Origin: Agrobacterium larrymoorei
GTDB taxonomy: Bacteria; Pseudomonadota; Alphaproteobacteria; Rhizobiales; Rhizobiaceae
Length of the DNA stretch: 64,000 nt
Direction: 5' to 3'
Assembly: GCF_030819275.1 (NCBI RefSeq)
Contig: NZ_JAUTBL010000001.1
Location: 682,001-746,000 of the forward strand
Notes under the pieces: model-generated
What the model was told of the DNA's origin: nothing
The model's input: the letters and a program-made list of their open reading frames with translations, nothing else
Databases searched by the model: none
In this document: one piece after another, positions 27,667 to 38,443 of the stretch
Layout: every line of letters starts with the position of its first letter
Position numbering within the stretch: the first letter of the stretch is position 1
Position numbers and translations under genes: made by a program

Positions 27667-28968
27667 ATGTCCAATCTCGCTTGGCTCATCCTAATTCTCG
27701 GCTGGTTGGTCTTCATCCTCTATTATATCAGCTCCTTCTTGCGATGGGGCGTGCTGACGCTATCCTCCTATTTCTGGCTTCGTTACACCGTTCTGCCGAT
27801 CCTCATCATGCCCATCTTCGCCAGCTCGGAGAAGAATATGGAGGTGGTTGGGGGCTCGATTTTTGCGATCAGGCAGCACATTGACCAAGCCTTCTTTCTC
27901 TCGGTGATCGGCGTCGTTTTCTTGATCGTCGGCATGGGCCTTGCGACATTCAGTTCAGGCCGAAGCTACATCTTCGACTTTATCGAAAGCGGTTACTCTT
28001 TCTGGCAAACACGAACCGGTGCTTGGCTGTCCTTCCTCATCATTCTTCTCGCTACGGCAGGACTGTTCTCTCTTGGCGTCAGACCCTTCGAGGGGCGTGA
28101 GTTCGCGTTCGAAAATCCCTCGATCCGCCCGGTCATCAACCTCTATGCTGTCATTCTTCCCACCACAGCGATCAGCCTGCTGGTCTATGGCTTTGCGGGA
28201 GGCCGGAAATTCATTGCCATGGGCCTCTTCTGCGGCGCGCTCGGCTTGATGATCGGCACGCGCGGCGCCAGTATCGAAGCGCTGTTTGCCTTCGTCATCT
28301 GCGTCATCATTGCCTACCGATACCGCAACCTCGTCGTCTTTGGCCTTTCCGCCGTCGCCTTCATACTGGTGGCTGTCGGCCTCGGAATATTGCGCTCGTC
28401 TGCCGAGGGAGAGGCAGCACCCGATTTGATCGACAGCCTGACCGCCCAGATCTTCTATGGCAACAACTTCTCGGATTTTCGCGACTACGCATGGATCTTG
28501 AGCGGCTTTAAAGGCCAGTTCTACCACGGCATGACGTATCTGGCCGGCTATACGGCACTGATTCCAGCCTTCATCAGCGAATTCCGCAACGACTACCGAA
28601 CCGGCGTCATCACCACGACGCTGGCAGGGCTCGATCCAGAATTCCATGCCGGTCTGCGCCCTACACTCTTCGGTGAGGCCTATCTCAACTTCGGCATCCC
28701 GGGCATCATTTTTGCCGCAACGCTTTTCGGCTTCTACTTCGGCAAGCTACATCTTTGGGTGCACACGGACCTGCCACGCAACGGCCTTGGGGTGCGACGC
28801 GTCGCCTGCGGTTACATCGCCTTCCTGTTCCTGTTCAATGCGGTCTTCACCCCAAGCTTTTACTACGTCTATGTCGTGACGGCATGGCTCTTGGGCGGCA
28901 TCATCCTGTCGTGGCTTCTCACCGTCCCGGGTCGCACGGACACCAACGATCTTCCTTCGGCAGGCTGA
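27667..28968 (+). CDS. Polytopic membrane protein, O-antigen/exopolysaccharide polymerase (Wzy-like)
   Basis: 433 aa with about ten to eleven hydrophobic helices and a larger periplasmic-side loop around residues 255-340 (from SSAEGEAAPDLIDSLTAQIF to the GLDPEFHAGLRPTLFGEAYLNFG segment). This is the usual layout of Wzy polymerases, which share little sequence. The ATG at 27667 has AAGG upstream; a TTG at 27625 is weaker. It is cotranscribed with the GT at 26287. Together with the flippase at 29929 and chain-length protein at 31970 this marks a Wzx/Wzy-dependent pathway. Confidence 0.75.
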   Translation: MSNLAWLILILGWLVFILYYISSFLRWGVLTLSSYFWLRYTVLPILIMPIFASSEKNMEVVGGSIFAIRQHIDQAFFLSVIGVVFLIVGMGLATFSSGRSYIFDFIESGYSFWQTRTGAWLSFLIILLATAGLFSLGVRPFEGREFAFENPSIRPVINLYAVILPTTAISLLVYGFAGGRKFIAMGLFCGALGLMIGTRGASIEALFAFVICVIIAYRYRNLVVFGLSAVAFILVAVGLGILRSSAEGEAAPDLIDSLTAQIFYGNNFSDFRDYAWILSGFKGQFYHGMTYLAGYTALIPAFISEFRNDYRTGVITTTLAGLDPEFHAGLRPTLFGEAYLNFGIPGIIFAATLFGFYFGKLHLWVHTDLPRNGLGVRRVACGYIAFLFLFNAVFTPSFYYVYVVTAWLLGGIILSWLLTVPGRTDTNDLPSAG

Positions 28969-29886
28969 TCACCACTCCCCAGATGTACGAAACCGCCCTT
29001 TGGGATGATCGCGCCAGAAGGTGCCAAGCCAGGCATCCGTCGATGGTGGACGGAAGGCGCCAAATCCCGACGTCGGCGAGAAGGTCATCTCCCCGAAGAT
29101 CGGTCCCGACGGCTTGTCGTAAAAGTCGATCCGAACGAATTCGAAGCCCTGCGCCAGGGTTCGAGCCGCGGCCAGAATGGCATCGAGATGCGGAGGGCGC
29201 GGCAACTCCTTGTCTTCCATTGGATAGTAATGTCCGAAGGGCAACTTATTCCAATGCTCGTCGTAGAAGCAGCGACGATGATCGCTGAAGCGTGCCGTAT
29301 CGATCTGAATACAGGGAATATCATCCTCGAAGCAAAACAGCTTGTAATCCACCGGCGCTTCGCCATTCTCGCCGATAAAGGGTTCAATAAAGATTTCCGG
29401 CTCGATATGGTTGTACCACTCTTCCGCAAGCCGCCAGGCTGTGCGGCCCTGAAGCCAGAGATCGCACTTCCCCTTGGCGCCCACGAGATCGTCGGGTCCG
29501 TAGACGAAGATGTTCCGGTCCGACCCGTGATTGACCTTGATCACATAGGGAAACGGCAAGGGCGGGCAATCGTTGAGGTCCTTACCCCGCCAAAGCGTCG
29601 GCGTTACCCATTCCTCGCCAAGCACCTTGGCGACATGCGCTTTGACTGCAATCTTGTCACTCAGCATAATGAGACGTGGATCGTCCGTGGGTTCACGCCA
29701 TGCGATCTTGCGTGCGACCAGATGTTCGTTGAGCGTCTTGGGATTGTCGATGTCGGGCCAGAGCCGGTGATAGCGGAAATACTGGAGTTGGGTCGCCTGC
29801 TTGATCGGCAAACTGTGTATCGTGGCGTGATAAAGCGCCTTTGCGAGTTTCCCCAAGAGGGTTTTCTGCGGTTCACCGACTGCCAT
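28969..29886 (-). CDS. TupA-like ATP-grasp fold protein
   Basis: 305 aa belonging to the TupA-like ATP-grasp group found in capsule and teichuronopeptide loci, where it is thought to join an amino acid or other amine to a sugar acid. Recognisable parts are FRYHRLWPDIDNPKTLNEHL at the N-terminus, LSDKIAVKAHVAKVLGEEWV, PYVIKVNHGSDRNIFV (nucleotide-binding lysine), IFIEPFIGENGEAPVDYKLFCF and FVRIDFYDKPSGPIFGEMTFSP (metal-binding E region). GAGGGG lies 6 nt before the ATG at 29886; the ATG at 29892 is too close to it. Its stop abuts that of the polymerase (convergent). Confidence 0.85.
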   Translation of the reverse strand: MAVGEPQKTLLGKLAKALYHATIHSLPIKQATQLQYFRYHRLWPDIDNPKTLNEHLVARKIAWREPTDDPRLIMLSDKIAVKAHVAKVLGEEWVTPTLWRGKDLNDCPPLPFPYVIKVNHGSDRNIFVYGPDDLVGAKGKCDLWLQGRTAWRLAEEWYNHIEPEIFIEPFIGENGEAPVDYKLFCFEDDIPCIQIDTARFSDHRRCFYDEHWNKLPFGHYYPMEDKELPRPPHLDAILAAARTLAQGFEFVRIDFYDKPSGPIFGEMTFSPTSGFGAFRPPSTDAWLGTFWRDHPKGRFRTSGEW

Positions 29887-29928
29887 GCCCATCCCCTCTT
29901 TGCCTGCCCCTGGCAGGCATCAACTGCT

Positions 29929-31227
29929 TTAAATATTCCTTGAAGCCCGCCACAACATGAAGGCCGAAACACTGGCCGTTATCAGGGCGGAGACAAGCGC
30001 CGCGAGCCCTGCCCCCATGAAACCGAGCGTGCTGATGAGAAGAAAACTCATGCCGATCGAGATGATGACGCTCGAGAGATTGACGACCGCGTAGTGACCG
30101 TCTTTCCGAAGGCTGCTCATGCCGAAACCCATGAGATCGGTGCAGGCGCGAACCGCAGCCGTCAGCAGCAGCAACGCAAAAACACCCTCGTGCTCGGCGA
30201 GCGCGGGCATGTTCATGACCTCTACCACGACACGTCCAGCGACAAAAATTGCCACACCGAGGATCAGACCGGCAATAGCGGTCTTGGCAAATTGCCTGAC
30301 CATCATCCGGCGCCATTCCTCTGCGGAGCCGTCATTATAGGCCTTGAACAATTTGGGGATGGCGATTTGCAGCACGGCGGTCGAAATCAACGTCTGCAAT
30401 GCATTCGCCAGCGACCAGTAGAAAGTGTAGACCCCCGTTAAAGACAAGGTCAGCAACAGCGAGACGATGTAGCGGTCGGCATAGACAAGCCCGACATTAC
30501 AGATTTCGCTGATATGGATCATCCAAGACCGGCGCATGCGGCTCTTGATCCAGTCGTATCGCACCGGTACTTTGGCGATGCGCGCGAGCGGCCAGTGGCG
30601 CAGGAAGTAAAACAGGCCGGCAAACATACCAAGGTAGCCCAGCGACCAGCCCACGAACACCGTCTCGATGTTGCGGAACGTCGGGAAAGCGAGCCCCAGA
30701 GCAATCACGGGTAAAACCCAGGATGTCGTTCGCAGGAAGAAAAGCATGTTTGCCGCGCTCGCCATTTCCTTCGAGATCAGCGGCATGTGAATGTCGCAGG
30801 AGATCGTCTCCAGCCACACGATGATCAGAATGACGACGTAAAGAGGTTTGACCGGATAATCCAAGGTAAAGGCCGCCACGACCGCCAGCAGCGTCATCAG
30901 CGACAGAGAAGCAATCGTCACCGCAAGTCGCGACTTCATGTAAGCGCCGGTCACGCCGTTCGATTTACCGCTGACATCGCGGGCGATGAAGTAGTTGAGT
31001 CCCCATCCGAGGATTGCCGGCGCGGTGGTGACGACGCCGAGCGCCAGGCCATAGATGCCCGCCGCCTCCAGCCCCATGAACTTAACGATATAGAAGGAAA
31101 GTGCGAAGCGCAGAACGAGCGTCGATCCGCGAAGTCCCGTATTGAAGAGAATGCTGAGCCCCGTCGCTCCGAGGCGCTTGTTCCAGAATGGGAGGCGCTT
31201 CACCGCCAGATGCCTATTATCTGTCAA
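29929..31227 (-). CDS. Polysaccharide flippase (Wzx/MOP family)
   Basis: 432 aa with about twelve to fourteen hydrophobic helices and short charged loops, as in the MOP exporter superfamily that flips lipid-linked repeat units across the inner membrane. The N-terminus LSILFNTGLRGSTLVLRFALSFYIVKFMGLEAAGIYGLA is the typical first-helix pair. I used the TTG at 31227, because GAGG is 7 nt upstream and it begins 9 bp after the stop of the BY-kinase-like gene; the first ATG would remove the opening helix. It forms an operon with the GumC and BY-kinase-like genes upstream. Confidence 0.85.
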   Translation of the reverse strand: MTDNRHLAVKRLPFWNKRLGATGLSILFNTGLRGSTLVLRFALSFYIVKFMGLEAAGIYGLALGVVTTAPAILGWGLNYFIARDVSGKSNGVTGAYMKSRLAVTIASLSLMTLLAVVAAFTLDYPVKPLYVVILIIVWLETISCDIHMPLISKEMASAANMLFFLRTTSWVLPVIALGLAFPTFRNIETVFVGWSLGYLGMFAGLFYFLRHWPLARIAKVPVRYDWIKSRMRRSWMIHISEICNVGLVYADRYIVSLLLTLSLTGVYTFYWSLANALQTLISTAVLQIAIPKLFKAYNDGSAEEWRRMMVRQFAKTAIAGLILGVAIFVAGRVVVEVMNMPALAEHEGVFALLLLTAAVRACTDLMGFGMSSLRKDGHYAVVNLSSVIISIGMSFLLISTLGFMGAGLAALVSALITASVSAFMLWRASRNI

Positions 31228-31236
31228 GGCTGGGCC

Positions 31237-32040
31237 TCAATAATGCAGGCCGGTACGGTCTTGACGGACCACCCGCGCCTGCTTGAGCCCACCTTCTTCG
31301 AGAGCCACCAGTGAGAGAACAGTGCTTCCGGCATCCTCCTCATTTTGCATGAGCACAACCTCATCGACCATCCTGGCAATCGGCGCAGGCACCGGATGCG
31401 CGTCGGCGATACCGCCATCGACGACGATAAGATCGAAAGCCTCGTTTTCCTCACTCACCACTTTCCCGGAGAGATGCGCCTGGAGATCGGCCCCGGCGGG
31501 CAGGAATTTCATCAACGACGCGTCCTCGAAATCGATGATCCCGCCGTGCCCGCCATCTTGCCCAGCAGCCTTGTCCACCATGGACGTGGGCACATCCAAT
31601 AGCAGGCGCGTCAATGCCGGGTCACGGCTTGCTCCATCGGCCAACAGCACGCGTCTTCCCAGACGGGCGGCAGCATGGGCCAGATTGAATGCGGTATGGG
31701 AGGCGCGATTTTGCGGACCGACGGAAGTGACCAGCACCGCGTATCCCTGGCTTAGAGGAACGGAAGCGCACAGTTCCTTCACAAGCCCCGCATAGTCGTC
31801 CTTTTCGTTCGCCAGAAGAGCGCGGCTGCGCTTGGCCGGGATGATCATAGCTGAAACGAGAGGCGTTGGCCCATGGGCTGGCCCAGACGCGGCAACAGGC
31901 GCAATTGTTGAAACCGGTGGCGATTGTACTGCCTGAACCTCTTCTACAGGCGGCGTGACTGCAGGCGTTTCAGGCTTCGTCCTCTTGAAGCGACTGACGA
32001 GCGGAGGGGTTAGCGGCAACGATCGCTGTGTTCCGTCCAC
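31237..32040 (-). CDS. BY-kinase/CpsD-like ATPase-fold protein lacking the P-loop
   Basis: 267 aa from a GTG start. The fold follows CpsD/CapB/Wzc kinase domains: a pro-rich linker (residues 10-65), GYAVLVTSVGPQNRASHTAFNLAHAAARLGRRVLLADG in place of the Walker A region, and FDLIVVDGG as Walker B. The GKS/T of Walker A is absent (residues read VGPQNRAS) and there is no tyrosine cluster at the C-terminus, so kinase activity is doubtful. It overlaps the upstream GumC gene by 71 bp, which is long for a bacterial overlap. It may serve as a structural partner of the GumC protein. Confidence 0.75.
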   Translation of the reverse strand: MDGTQRSLPLTPPLVSRFKRTKPETPAVTPPVEEVQAVQSPPVSTIAPVAASGPAHGPTPLVSAMIIPAKRSRALLANEKDDYAGLVKELCASVPLSQGYAVLVTSVGPQNRASHTAFNLAHAAARLGRRVLLADGASRDPALTRLLLDVPTSMVDKAAGQDGGHGGIIDFEDASLMKFLPAGADLQAHLSGKVVSEENEAFDLIVVDGGIADAHPVPAPIARMVDEVVLMQNEEDAGSTVLSLVALEEGGLKQARVVRQDRTGLHY

Positions 32041-33382
32041 CGAACTGGTCGCGCAGCACCAGAATGCCGGCCGCCAGGATCATACCAAATAGTCCGGCAC
32101 CGGTGGCGATCAAGGTTCTCGGCGGACCAGCCTTCTGAAGAGGTGCCTCGGCAACCGAGATGATCCGCGAGTTCTCCGTCGGCGTGCCCTGCTGTTCGGA
32201 AAGCTGACGGGTTCGCAGCAGGAAGGACTCATAGACGGCACGATCGCTGTCGAGCTTTCGCTGAAGCTCACGCAGTTGCACCATCGTGCTTTCTTCGCCG
32301 TTTTGAGCGCGGGTCAGTCGATCGAGGTTGGCCTGAAGAAGGGCCAGTTGATTTTTCAACCGGTCGAGATTGCGTGATGTCGTGGTGGAGAAATTGCGGA
32401 GTTGGTCGTCCAGGATGGTGGCAAGCGACTGGGTTCTTGCCCTGGCGGCCTGAAGTGCTGGATGCTGCGCGCCGAGCGAGGTCGCGAGAACGGCCTGCTC
32501 CTCCTGGCTTTGCTGGTAACGTGCTCTCAGCGAAATGATCGATGGGGTGAGCGAGGAATCGGGAACCGATCGGAGATATTGCCGGTCGTTACGGGCCTGT
32601 CTCAGTTCGGAGACCAGTGCTTCGTTCTCTGCAATCGTGCCGGAAAGACGCGCGATCTCCGCATTGGTATCGGAGATCTGCTGCTCGATATCAGGGCGGC
32701 CGGCGACATTGGCGAGGTTGTGGGTCGCTCTGTAAGCCTGAACGGCGCGATCGCCATCCTCCACCGCCTTGCGCAGTTGCTCCAACTGCGCCGACAAACC
32801 GCCGCCCGTGCGCTTCAGTGTGTCGGCATTCATTTCCGAACGGAGTTCCAAATAGGTATCGGCAATAGCATTGGCGATCTTCGCCGCCTGCTCCGGGCTG
32901 CTGGATTTCACAGTGACGTTGACGATAAAGCTCTTCCCGACAATCGCGACCGACTCGGCCTTACGCAATCTGTCGACGGCAAGCTGGGTGCGGCTTTTGC
33001 TGTCGGTATATTTGGCATTGAATGCGCCGAATTCCGGATCATTCTGTAGATTTTCCTTTTCGACGACCCGGATCAGAAGCTCATTCGATGTCAGCAGATA
33101 TTGCTGGTTCAGCACGTGAGAATCGACCGCGCGCGGCTGGGCGGTCAAGTCGCTTTCCAGAATCCGGGAGCCTTCCGGATCGAGCAGGATCTGCGTCGTT
33201 GCCGTGTAATAATTGGGGATGAGCAGCGATACGCCAAAGGCGGCAGCTGCCAGGAGCAGTCCGCTTAAAAGAATGACGAGGATATTGCGCCACAAAAGAG
33301 CGACGAGCCGCAGCAGGTTTTCCGGTCCATGCGTGGGTTCGCGATAGTCCGCCCCGTCCACCACACCCTGATTCATCGCCAT
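31970..33382 (-). CDS. GumC/Wzz family chain-length determinant (PCP-2-like)
   Basis: 470 aa inner-membrane protein that controls polysaccharide length and export. A cytoplasmic N-terminus is followed by TM1 (about residues 33-53, ILVILLSGLLLAAAAFGVSLL), a long periplasmic domain with coiled coil (about 190-400) and TM2 near 425-447 (TLIATGAGLFGMILAAGILVL). The conserved PxxP-like block before TM2 reads AEAPLQKAGPPRTL. The cytoplasmic kinase domain fused in Wzc/ExoP is missing here and is encoded by the next gene. It is the first gene of the GumC-kinase-flippase-ATP-grasp operon. Confidence 0.88.
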   Translation of the reverse strand: MAMNQGVVDGADYREPTHGPENLLRLVALLWRNILVILLSGLLLAAAAFGVSLLIPNYYTATTQILLDPEGSRILESDLTAQPRAVDSHVLNQQYLLTSNELLIRVVEKENLQNDPEFGAFNAKYTDSKSRTQLAVDRLRKAESVAIVGKSFIVNVTVKSSSPEQAAKIANAIADTYLELRSEMNADTLKRTGGGLSAQLEQLRKAVEDGDRAVQAYRATHNLANVAGRPDIEQQISDTNAEIARLSGTIAENEALVSELRQARNDRQYLRSVPDSSLTPSIISLRARYQQSQEEQAVLATSLGAQHPALQAARARTQSLATILDDQLRNFSTTTSRNLDRLKNQLALLQANLDRLTRAQNGEESTMVQLRELQRKLDSDRAVYESFLLRTRQLSEQQGTPTENSRIISVAEAPLQKAGPPRTLIATGAGLFGMILAAGILVLRDQFGGRNTAIVAANPSARQSLQEDEA

Positions 33383-33592
33383 CTCAGTTCACCGGCCCAT
33401 AACGCAAACACATAAAAGCAGACGAGGAACTGGTGAGGACAATATCACCATGACCCGCGCGAAAGAGATGTCCAAGCTTTAACAAGCGGTCGCCTCAGTA
33501 TATCGGCGCTCCAGCATAGACACTCTCTGGATCACCCTAGAACAGCACCTGTTAACATACCGTTTGCCAGGTGTTGGCGGATCATAACGCAA

Positions 33593-33625
33593 GAAGGCCG
33601 GGAAGCATGTGGCTCCCCGGCCTTC
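33593..33625 (-). terminator. Hairpin terminator after thuB
   Basis: GAAGGCCGGG (33593-33602) and CCCGGCCTTC (33616-33625) form a perfect 10-bp stem with a 13-nt loop. On the minus strand it follows the thuB stop by 25 bp and runs into TTGCGTT. The rest of the 33383-33650 gap, which includes the GumC promoter side, shows no gene. Confidence 0.75.
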
Positions 33626-33650
33626 GATGTCTGTGTTGGCTGTCGAAAGT

Positions 33651-34694
33651 TCAGACGGCGATTTCGCGCCGTTCGCGATCCGTGATGATCGAAAGATCGA
33701 GCACCTTCTGAAGGTTCGCTGCATGACGGAAATCAGGGTCGGCGACCCCGCCTTCCATCACGGCCTTGGCGAACTTCTCGTAATTCGTTGGCACCGGCTC
33801 AGGCTCGATATCCCGCCAGACCGCCTTTTCGATATCATCGCCAAGGCAACCGCGCAGCGTCGAATATTCCGGCTTATGGACGACCTCTAGCGCGCCCTTG
33901 TCGCCATGCAGGCGCAGGCGAAGCTCATTCAGGTGGCCGGTTGCCCATCGGGTAGCGTGGATGACGCCCATGGCACCATTGGCGAGTTCCGCCGTCATGG
34001 TGAAACTGTCATTGGCATCGAGATCATAGACGTCGATGCGGTTGCCCTCATATTTATCGAAGGTCTTCAGACGCGTGAAGATGCGCTCCACATCACTGCC
34101 TGCACCGTAGGATGCAAAGTCGAGAATGTGGATGCCAACATCGCCCAGCACGCCGTTCGAACCATGCTTGGTCGACAGACGCCAGAGCCATTTGCTCTCG
34201 GTCATCCAGTCGCCCCAGGCTTTCGAGACCAGCCAGCTCTGGAGATAGGATGCCTCCAGGTGGCGAAGCTTGCCGATGCGGCCTTCAAGTACCATCTTGC
34301 GGGCTTCCTGAAGCGGCGCCACGTTGCGATAGGTGAGGTTGACCATGGCGACCAGACCGGCTTTTTCGGCGGCATCTGCCATTTCCGACGCCTTGGCGTA
34401 GGTTTCGGCAAGCGGCTTTTCGCAGAAGACGTGCTTGCCCGCAGCCAGAAGCTTGAGGCTGGTTGGGTGATGGATCGCGTCGGGTGTGACGTTGGCAACC
34501 GCGTCGAATTCGCCCCATGCCAACGCGTCATCCAGCGAGGTAAAGGTCAGCGGTATATTGTGGCGCGCGGCAAAGGCACGGACGATCACTTCGTCCACGT
34601 CGACGGCCGCAACCGTTTCCACGCCGGAAATCTGAGAGAAATGGGTGGCGTGCGTGTTCGCCATGCCACCGGTACCGAGAATAAGTAGCTTCAT
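33651..34694 (-). CDS. thuB: ThuB, Gfo/Idh/MocA family oxidoreductase
   Basis: 347-residue NAD(P)-dependent sugar oxidoreductase. The Rossmann N-terminus is LLILGTGGMANTHATHFSQ, and CEKPLAETYAKASEMADAA carries the family's EKP catalytic lysine. In Sinorhizobium, ThuB together with ThuA converts the imported disaccharide (trehalose, and related sugars) to a 3-keto derivative. It follows thuA by 6 bp and closes the thu operon in the known order thuE-F-G-K-A-B. The 3-keto step is family knowledge, not read from this sequence. Confidence 0.9.
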   Translation of the reverse strand: MKLLILGTGGMANTHATHFSQISGVETVAAVDVDEVIVRAFAARHNIPLTFTSLDDALAWGEFDAVANVTPDAIHHPTSLKLLAAGKHVFCEKPLAETYAKASEMADAAEKAGLVAMVNLTYRNVAPLQEARKMVLEGRIGKLRHLEASYLQSWLVSKAWGDWMTESKWLWRLSTKHGSNGVLGDVGIHILDFASYGAGSDVERIFTRLKTFDKYEGNRIDVYDLDANDSFTMTAELANGAMGVIHATRWATGHLNELRLRLHGDKGALEVVHKPEYSTLRGCLGDDIEKAVWRDIEPEPVPTNYEKFAKAVMEGGVADPDFRHAANLQKVLDLSIITDRERREIAV

Positions 34695-34700
34695 GATGGA

Positions 34701-35486
34701 TTACCTGTAACCTGCTTCACCAGCCTTGTGCAGTTTGGGACCACGCTCCTCGATGGGTTCGAGCGCCTTATCGACTGGAACGTTCGGCGCATCGTGGATG
34801 CTCTTCAACGCGCCCACCGGATTGTAGGCCCACTTGACCGAATTGCTGATGACCTTCTGGATGTTGTCGTCGTGGTAGGTGGGATATGTTTCATGCCCCG
34901 GACGGAAATAGAAGATGTTGCCCGCACCACGGCGCCAGGTGAGACCGGAGCGGAACACCTCGCCCCCCTGGAACCACGAAATGAACACGGTTTCCAGCGG
35001 TTCTGGCACGGAGAACTGCTCCCCGTACATTTCCTCGTTTTCCAGTTCGAAATGCTCCGGCAGGCCGGCAGCGATCGGATGTCGGGGATTGATGGTCCAG
35101 ATACGCTCGCGCTCGCCCGCCTCGCGCCATTTCAACGCGCAAGGGGTTCCCATCAGTCGCTTGAACGGCTTGGAGAAGTGACCGGAGTGGAGAACGATGA
35201 GGCCCATGCCTTCCCAGACGCGCTTGGCGACACGCTCGACAATCTCGTCCTGAACGGCGCCATGGTCCTTATGGCCCCACCAGACCAGCACGTCGGTCTG
35301 GTCCAGCCTTTCCTGCGAAAGCCCATGTTCCGGCTCCTGCAGGGTTGCGGTTGTCGCGTTGATCTCCGGGTCCTTGTTCAGGGCATCGGCGATCGCATTG
35401 TGCATGCCGTTGGGATAAACAGCACGAACCGTTTCATTGATATGCTCGTGGATGTTTTCGCCCCAGACGACGGTGTTGATGGTCAT
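34701..35486 (-). CDS. thuA: ThuA domain-containing protein, trehalose utilisation
   Basis: 261-residue ThuA-fold (class I glutamine-amidotransferase-like) protein, required with ThuB for trehalose or related disaccharide breakdown in rhizobia. Recognisable segments are [10 protein letters not shown] at the start, [32 protein letters not shown] and [23 protein letters not shown] near the C-terminus. I chose the ATG at 35486 because AAGGAG is 7 nt upstream; the ATG at 35492 would leave only 1 nt of spacing. The 56-bp gap to thuK has no terminator. Confidence 0.9.
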   Translation of the reverse strand: MTINTVVWGENIHEHINETVRAVYPNGMHNAIADALNKDPEINATTATLQEPEHGLSQERLDQTDVLVWWGHKDHGAVQDEIVERVAKRVWEGMGLIVLHSGHFSKPFKRLMGTPCALKWREAGERERIWTINPRHPIAAGLPEHFELENEEMYGEQFSVPEPLETVFISWFQGGEVFRSGLTWRRGAGNIFYFRPGHETYPTYHDDNIQKVISNSVKWAYNPVGALKSIHDAPNVPVDKALEPIEERGPKLHKAGEAGYR

Positions 35487-35542
35487 AGACATACTCCTTG
35501 ATAAACCAGCGAGGGTTGTTAACGCCGGCGAACTGAAATTGA

Positions 35543-36571
35543 TCAGGCGGCTCCGCGTGTTTCTGCACGTTTCAGAGCAACGCCTGCTTGATCGAAACGG
35601 TGAATGTGTTCCGGCACGGGTGAGAGCTTGATCTTCTCTCCCGTCGCCCGGTGCGAAACGCCCTCCTCGCGCACGACGAGCGGCTCATCCGCACCGATAT
35701 CGACATAAATATAGCTGTCAGAGCCGAGCATTTCGGAGTGGACGATCTCGCCAGTCCATCCACCCGCGCCATCCGAAACGACAATATGCTCCGGCCGGAT
35801 GCCGATCGAGTGCGCCCCATGGCTTTCGGCGAAACGACCACCGATGAAATTCATCTTTGGCGAGCCGATGAAGCCTGCGACGAAGGTATTGACCGGCGTC
35901 TCGTAAAGTTCGAGCGGCGTACCGATCTGCTCGACACGGCCGTCCCGCAACACGCAAATTCTGTCCGCAAGCGTCATCGCCTCCACCTGATCGTGGGTCA
36001 CGTAGATCATGGTCGTGTCATGCATGCTACGGTGGAGCTTGGCAATTTCAAGACGGGTCGCGACACGAAGGGCCGCATCGAGATTGGAAAGCGGCTCGTC
36101 GAAGAGGAAGACCTTCGGATCGCGAACGATGGCACGACCGATCGCCACACGCTGGCGCTGACCGCCCGAGAGTTGCTTGGGCAGACGCTCCAGATAAGGC
36201 GTCAATTGCAGCATCTCGGCTGCAGCCTCCACACGTTTGCGCCGCTCCTCCTTGCTGGAACCGGCAAGCTTCATGCCGAAGGCCATGTTCTCGAAAACGG
36301 TCATATGCGGATAGAGCGCATAGGACTGGAAGACCATGGCGACACCACGCTTGGCAGGCGTCAGCCGGTTGACGATCTCTCCGTCGAAGGAAAGCTCGCC
36401 GCCGGTGATTTCCTCCAGGCCGCATATGAGCCGCAGCAGCGTTGATTTTCCGCAGCCGGAGGGACCGACGAAAACCATGAATTCGCCGGAGCGGACATCC
36501 ATGTCGATACCCTTGATGACCTCGAAAGCGCCGAAGGACTTGCGTAGATTTCGCAGTTGAATGCTGGTCAT
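35543..36571 (-). CDS. thuK: ThuK, sugar ABC transporter ATP-binding protein (MalK-like)
   Basis: 342-residue ATPase that powers the ThuEFGK disaccharide importer. Walker A is GPSGCGKST (about 36-44), the Q-loop FQSYALYP, signature [14 protein letters not shown], Walker [13 protein letters not shown] and H-switch [10 protein letters not shown]-terminal OB-fold (TOBE) regulatory domain (about 240-340) follows, as in MalK/UgpC. The ATG at 36571 has AGGAG 7 nt upstream and lies 10 bp after the thuG stop. Confidence 0.93.
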   Translation of the reverse strand: MTSIQLRNLRKSFGAFEVIKGIDMDVRSGEFMVFVGPSGCGKSTLLRLICGLEEITGGELSFDGEIVNRLTPAKRGVAMVFQSYALYPHMTVFENMAFGMKLAGSSKEERRKRVEAAAEMLQLTPYLERLPKQLSGGQRQRVAIGRAIVRDPKVFLFDEPLSNLDAALRVATRLEIAKLHRSMHDTTMIYVTHDQVEAMTLADRICVLRDGRVEQIGTPLELYETPVNTFVAGFIGSPKMNFIGGRFAESHGAHSIGIRPEHIVVSDGAGGWTGEIVHSEMLGSDSYIYVDIGADEPLVVREEGVSHRATGEKIKLSPVPEHIHRFDQAGVALKRAETRGAA

Positions 36572-36581
36572 GAGATTTCTC

Positions 36582-37411
<830 letters not shown>

Positions 37412-37415
<4 letters not shown>

Positions 37416-38380
37416 CTTGCGCCTCCATCGGTGTTGACGCGGCCAAGCCACATATAGACGATGGTGATCGAGGCGATGATGAGAAACAGCATCGTCGAGA
37501 CAGCAGCCCCATAGGCGAACTTGTCGAAGTCGAAGAGGTTTTCGCGTGCCAGCACCGACAGGGTGCGCGTCTGCGCATTGTTAGGCGTCAGAATGTAGAT
37601 GAGGTCAAAGACGCGCATCGCATCCAGCATGCGGAAAATAACAGCGACCATGAGTGCCGGACGGATCATCGGAAGCGTAACCCGCAGGAAAACCTTGATC
37701 GGATGAATGCCATCGACCTTGGCGGCCTCATACATATCCTTCGGCACCATCTGTAGACCTGCGAGAATGAGCAGCGCCATGAAGGGCGTTGTCTTCCACA
37801 CATCCACAATCAGCACGGCGGTCATCGCCGTTTCGGGATTGGCGGTCCATGCGATCTTCTGGCTGATGAGGCCAAGGCTCAGCATCATGTCGTTCAGAAT
37901 GCCGAACTGGTCGTTCAGCATCCAGGACCACATGCGTGCCGAGACGATTGTGGGAATGGCCCAGGGAATGAGGATCGCGGCACGCACGAGGCCTCGACCC
38001 TTGAACTCGGCATTGAGCACCAGCGCAACAATAAGACCGAGGACGGTCTCAAGCGACACAGAGAGGATGGTGAATTTCACCGTATTCCACGCCGCACCCC
38101 AGAAAACCGGATCTGCCAAGAGGCCACGATACACGGTGCGGCCACTGCTGAGCGTAATCCACGAAATGTAATTCTTGAGGCCGACGAACTCGGCGTCGGA
38201 AAGGTTGGTCAGAGAGGCGTCCGTTAGGCTGAACCAGACGGTTCTGACGAGAGGCCAGCCCGCGACAAGAGCGAGCACGAGAAAGGTCGGGGCGAGGAAC
38301 AGCCAGGCTGAGCGCAGCCGCTCCGACTGCAGGTCGGAGCCGACCATCGCCGCTGATCGATCAGGGACAGTTGTTTTCAT
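37412..38380 (-). CDS. thuF: ThuF, sugar ABC transporter permease
   Basis: 322-residue MalF-type permease with six to seven helices; the N-terminal helix LFLAPTFLVLALVAGWPLV is typical. The EAA loop is YEAAKVDGIHPIKVFLRVTLP. The ATG at 38380 has GGAAG upstream and gives the usual length; the frame extends to 38392. It follows thuE by 63 bp and is coupled to thuG by a 4-bp overlap. Confidence 0.93.
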
Positions 38381-38443
38381 GAGAGCTTCCACCGATTGGA
38401 CAGGGGGCGAAGCGGCAAGACGTGCCGCTTCGCGTTCACAGTG

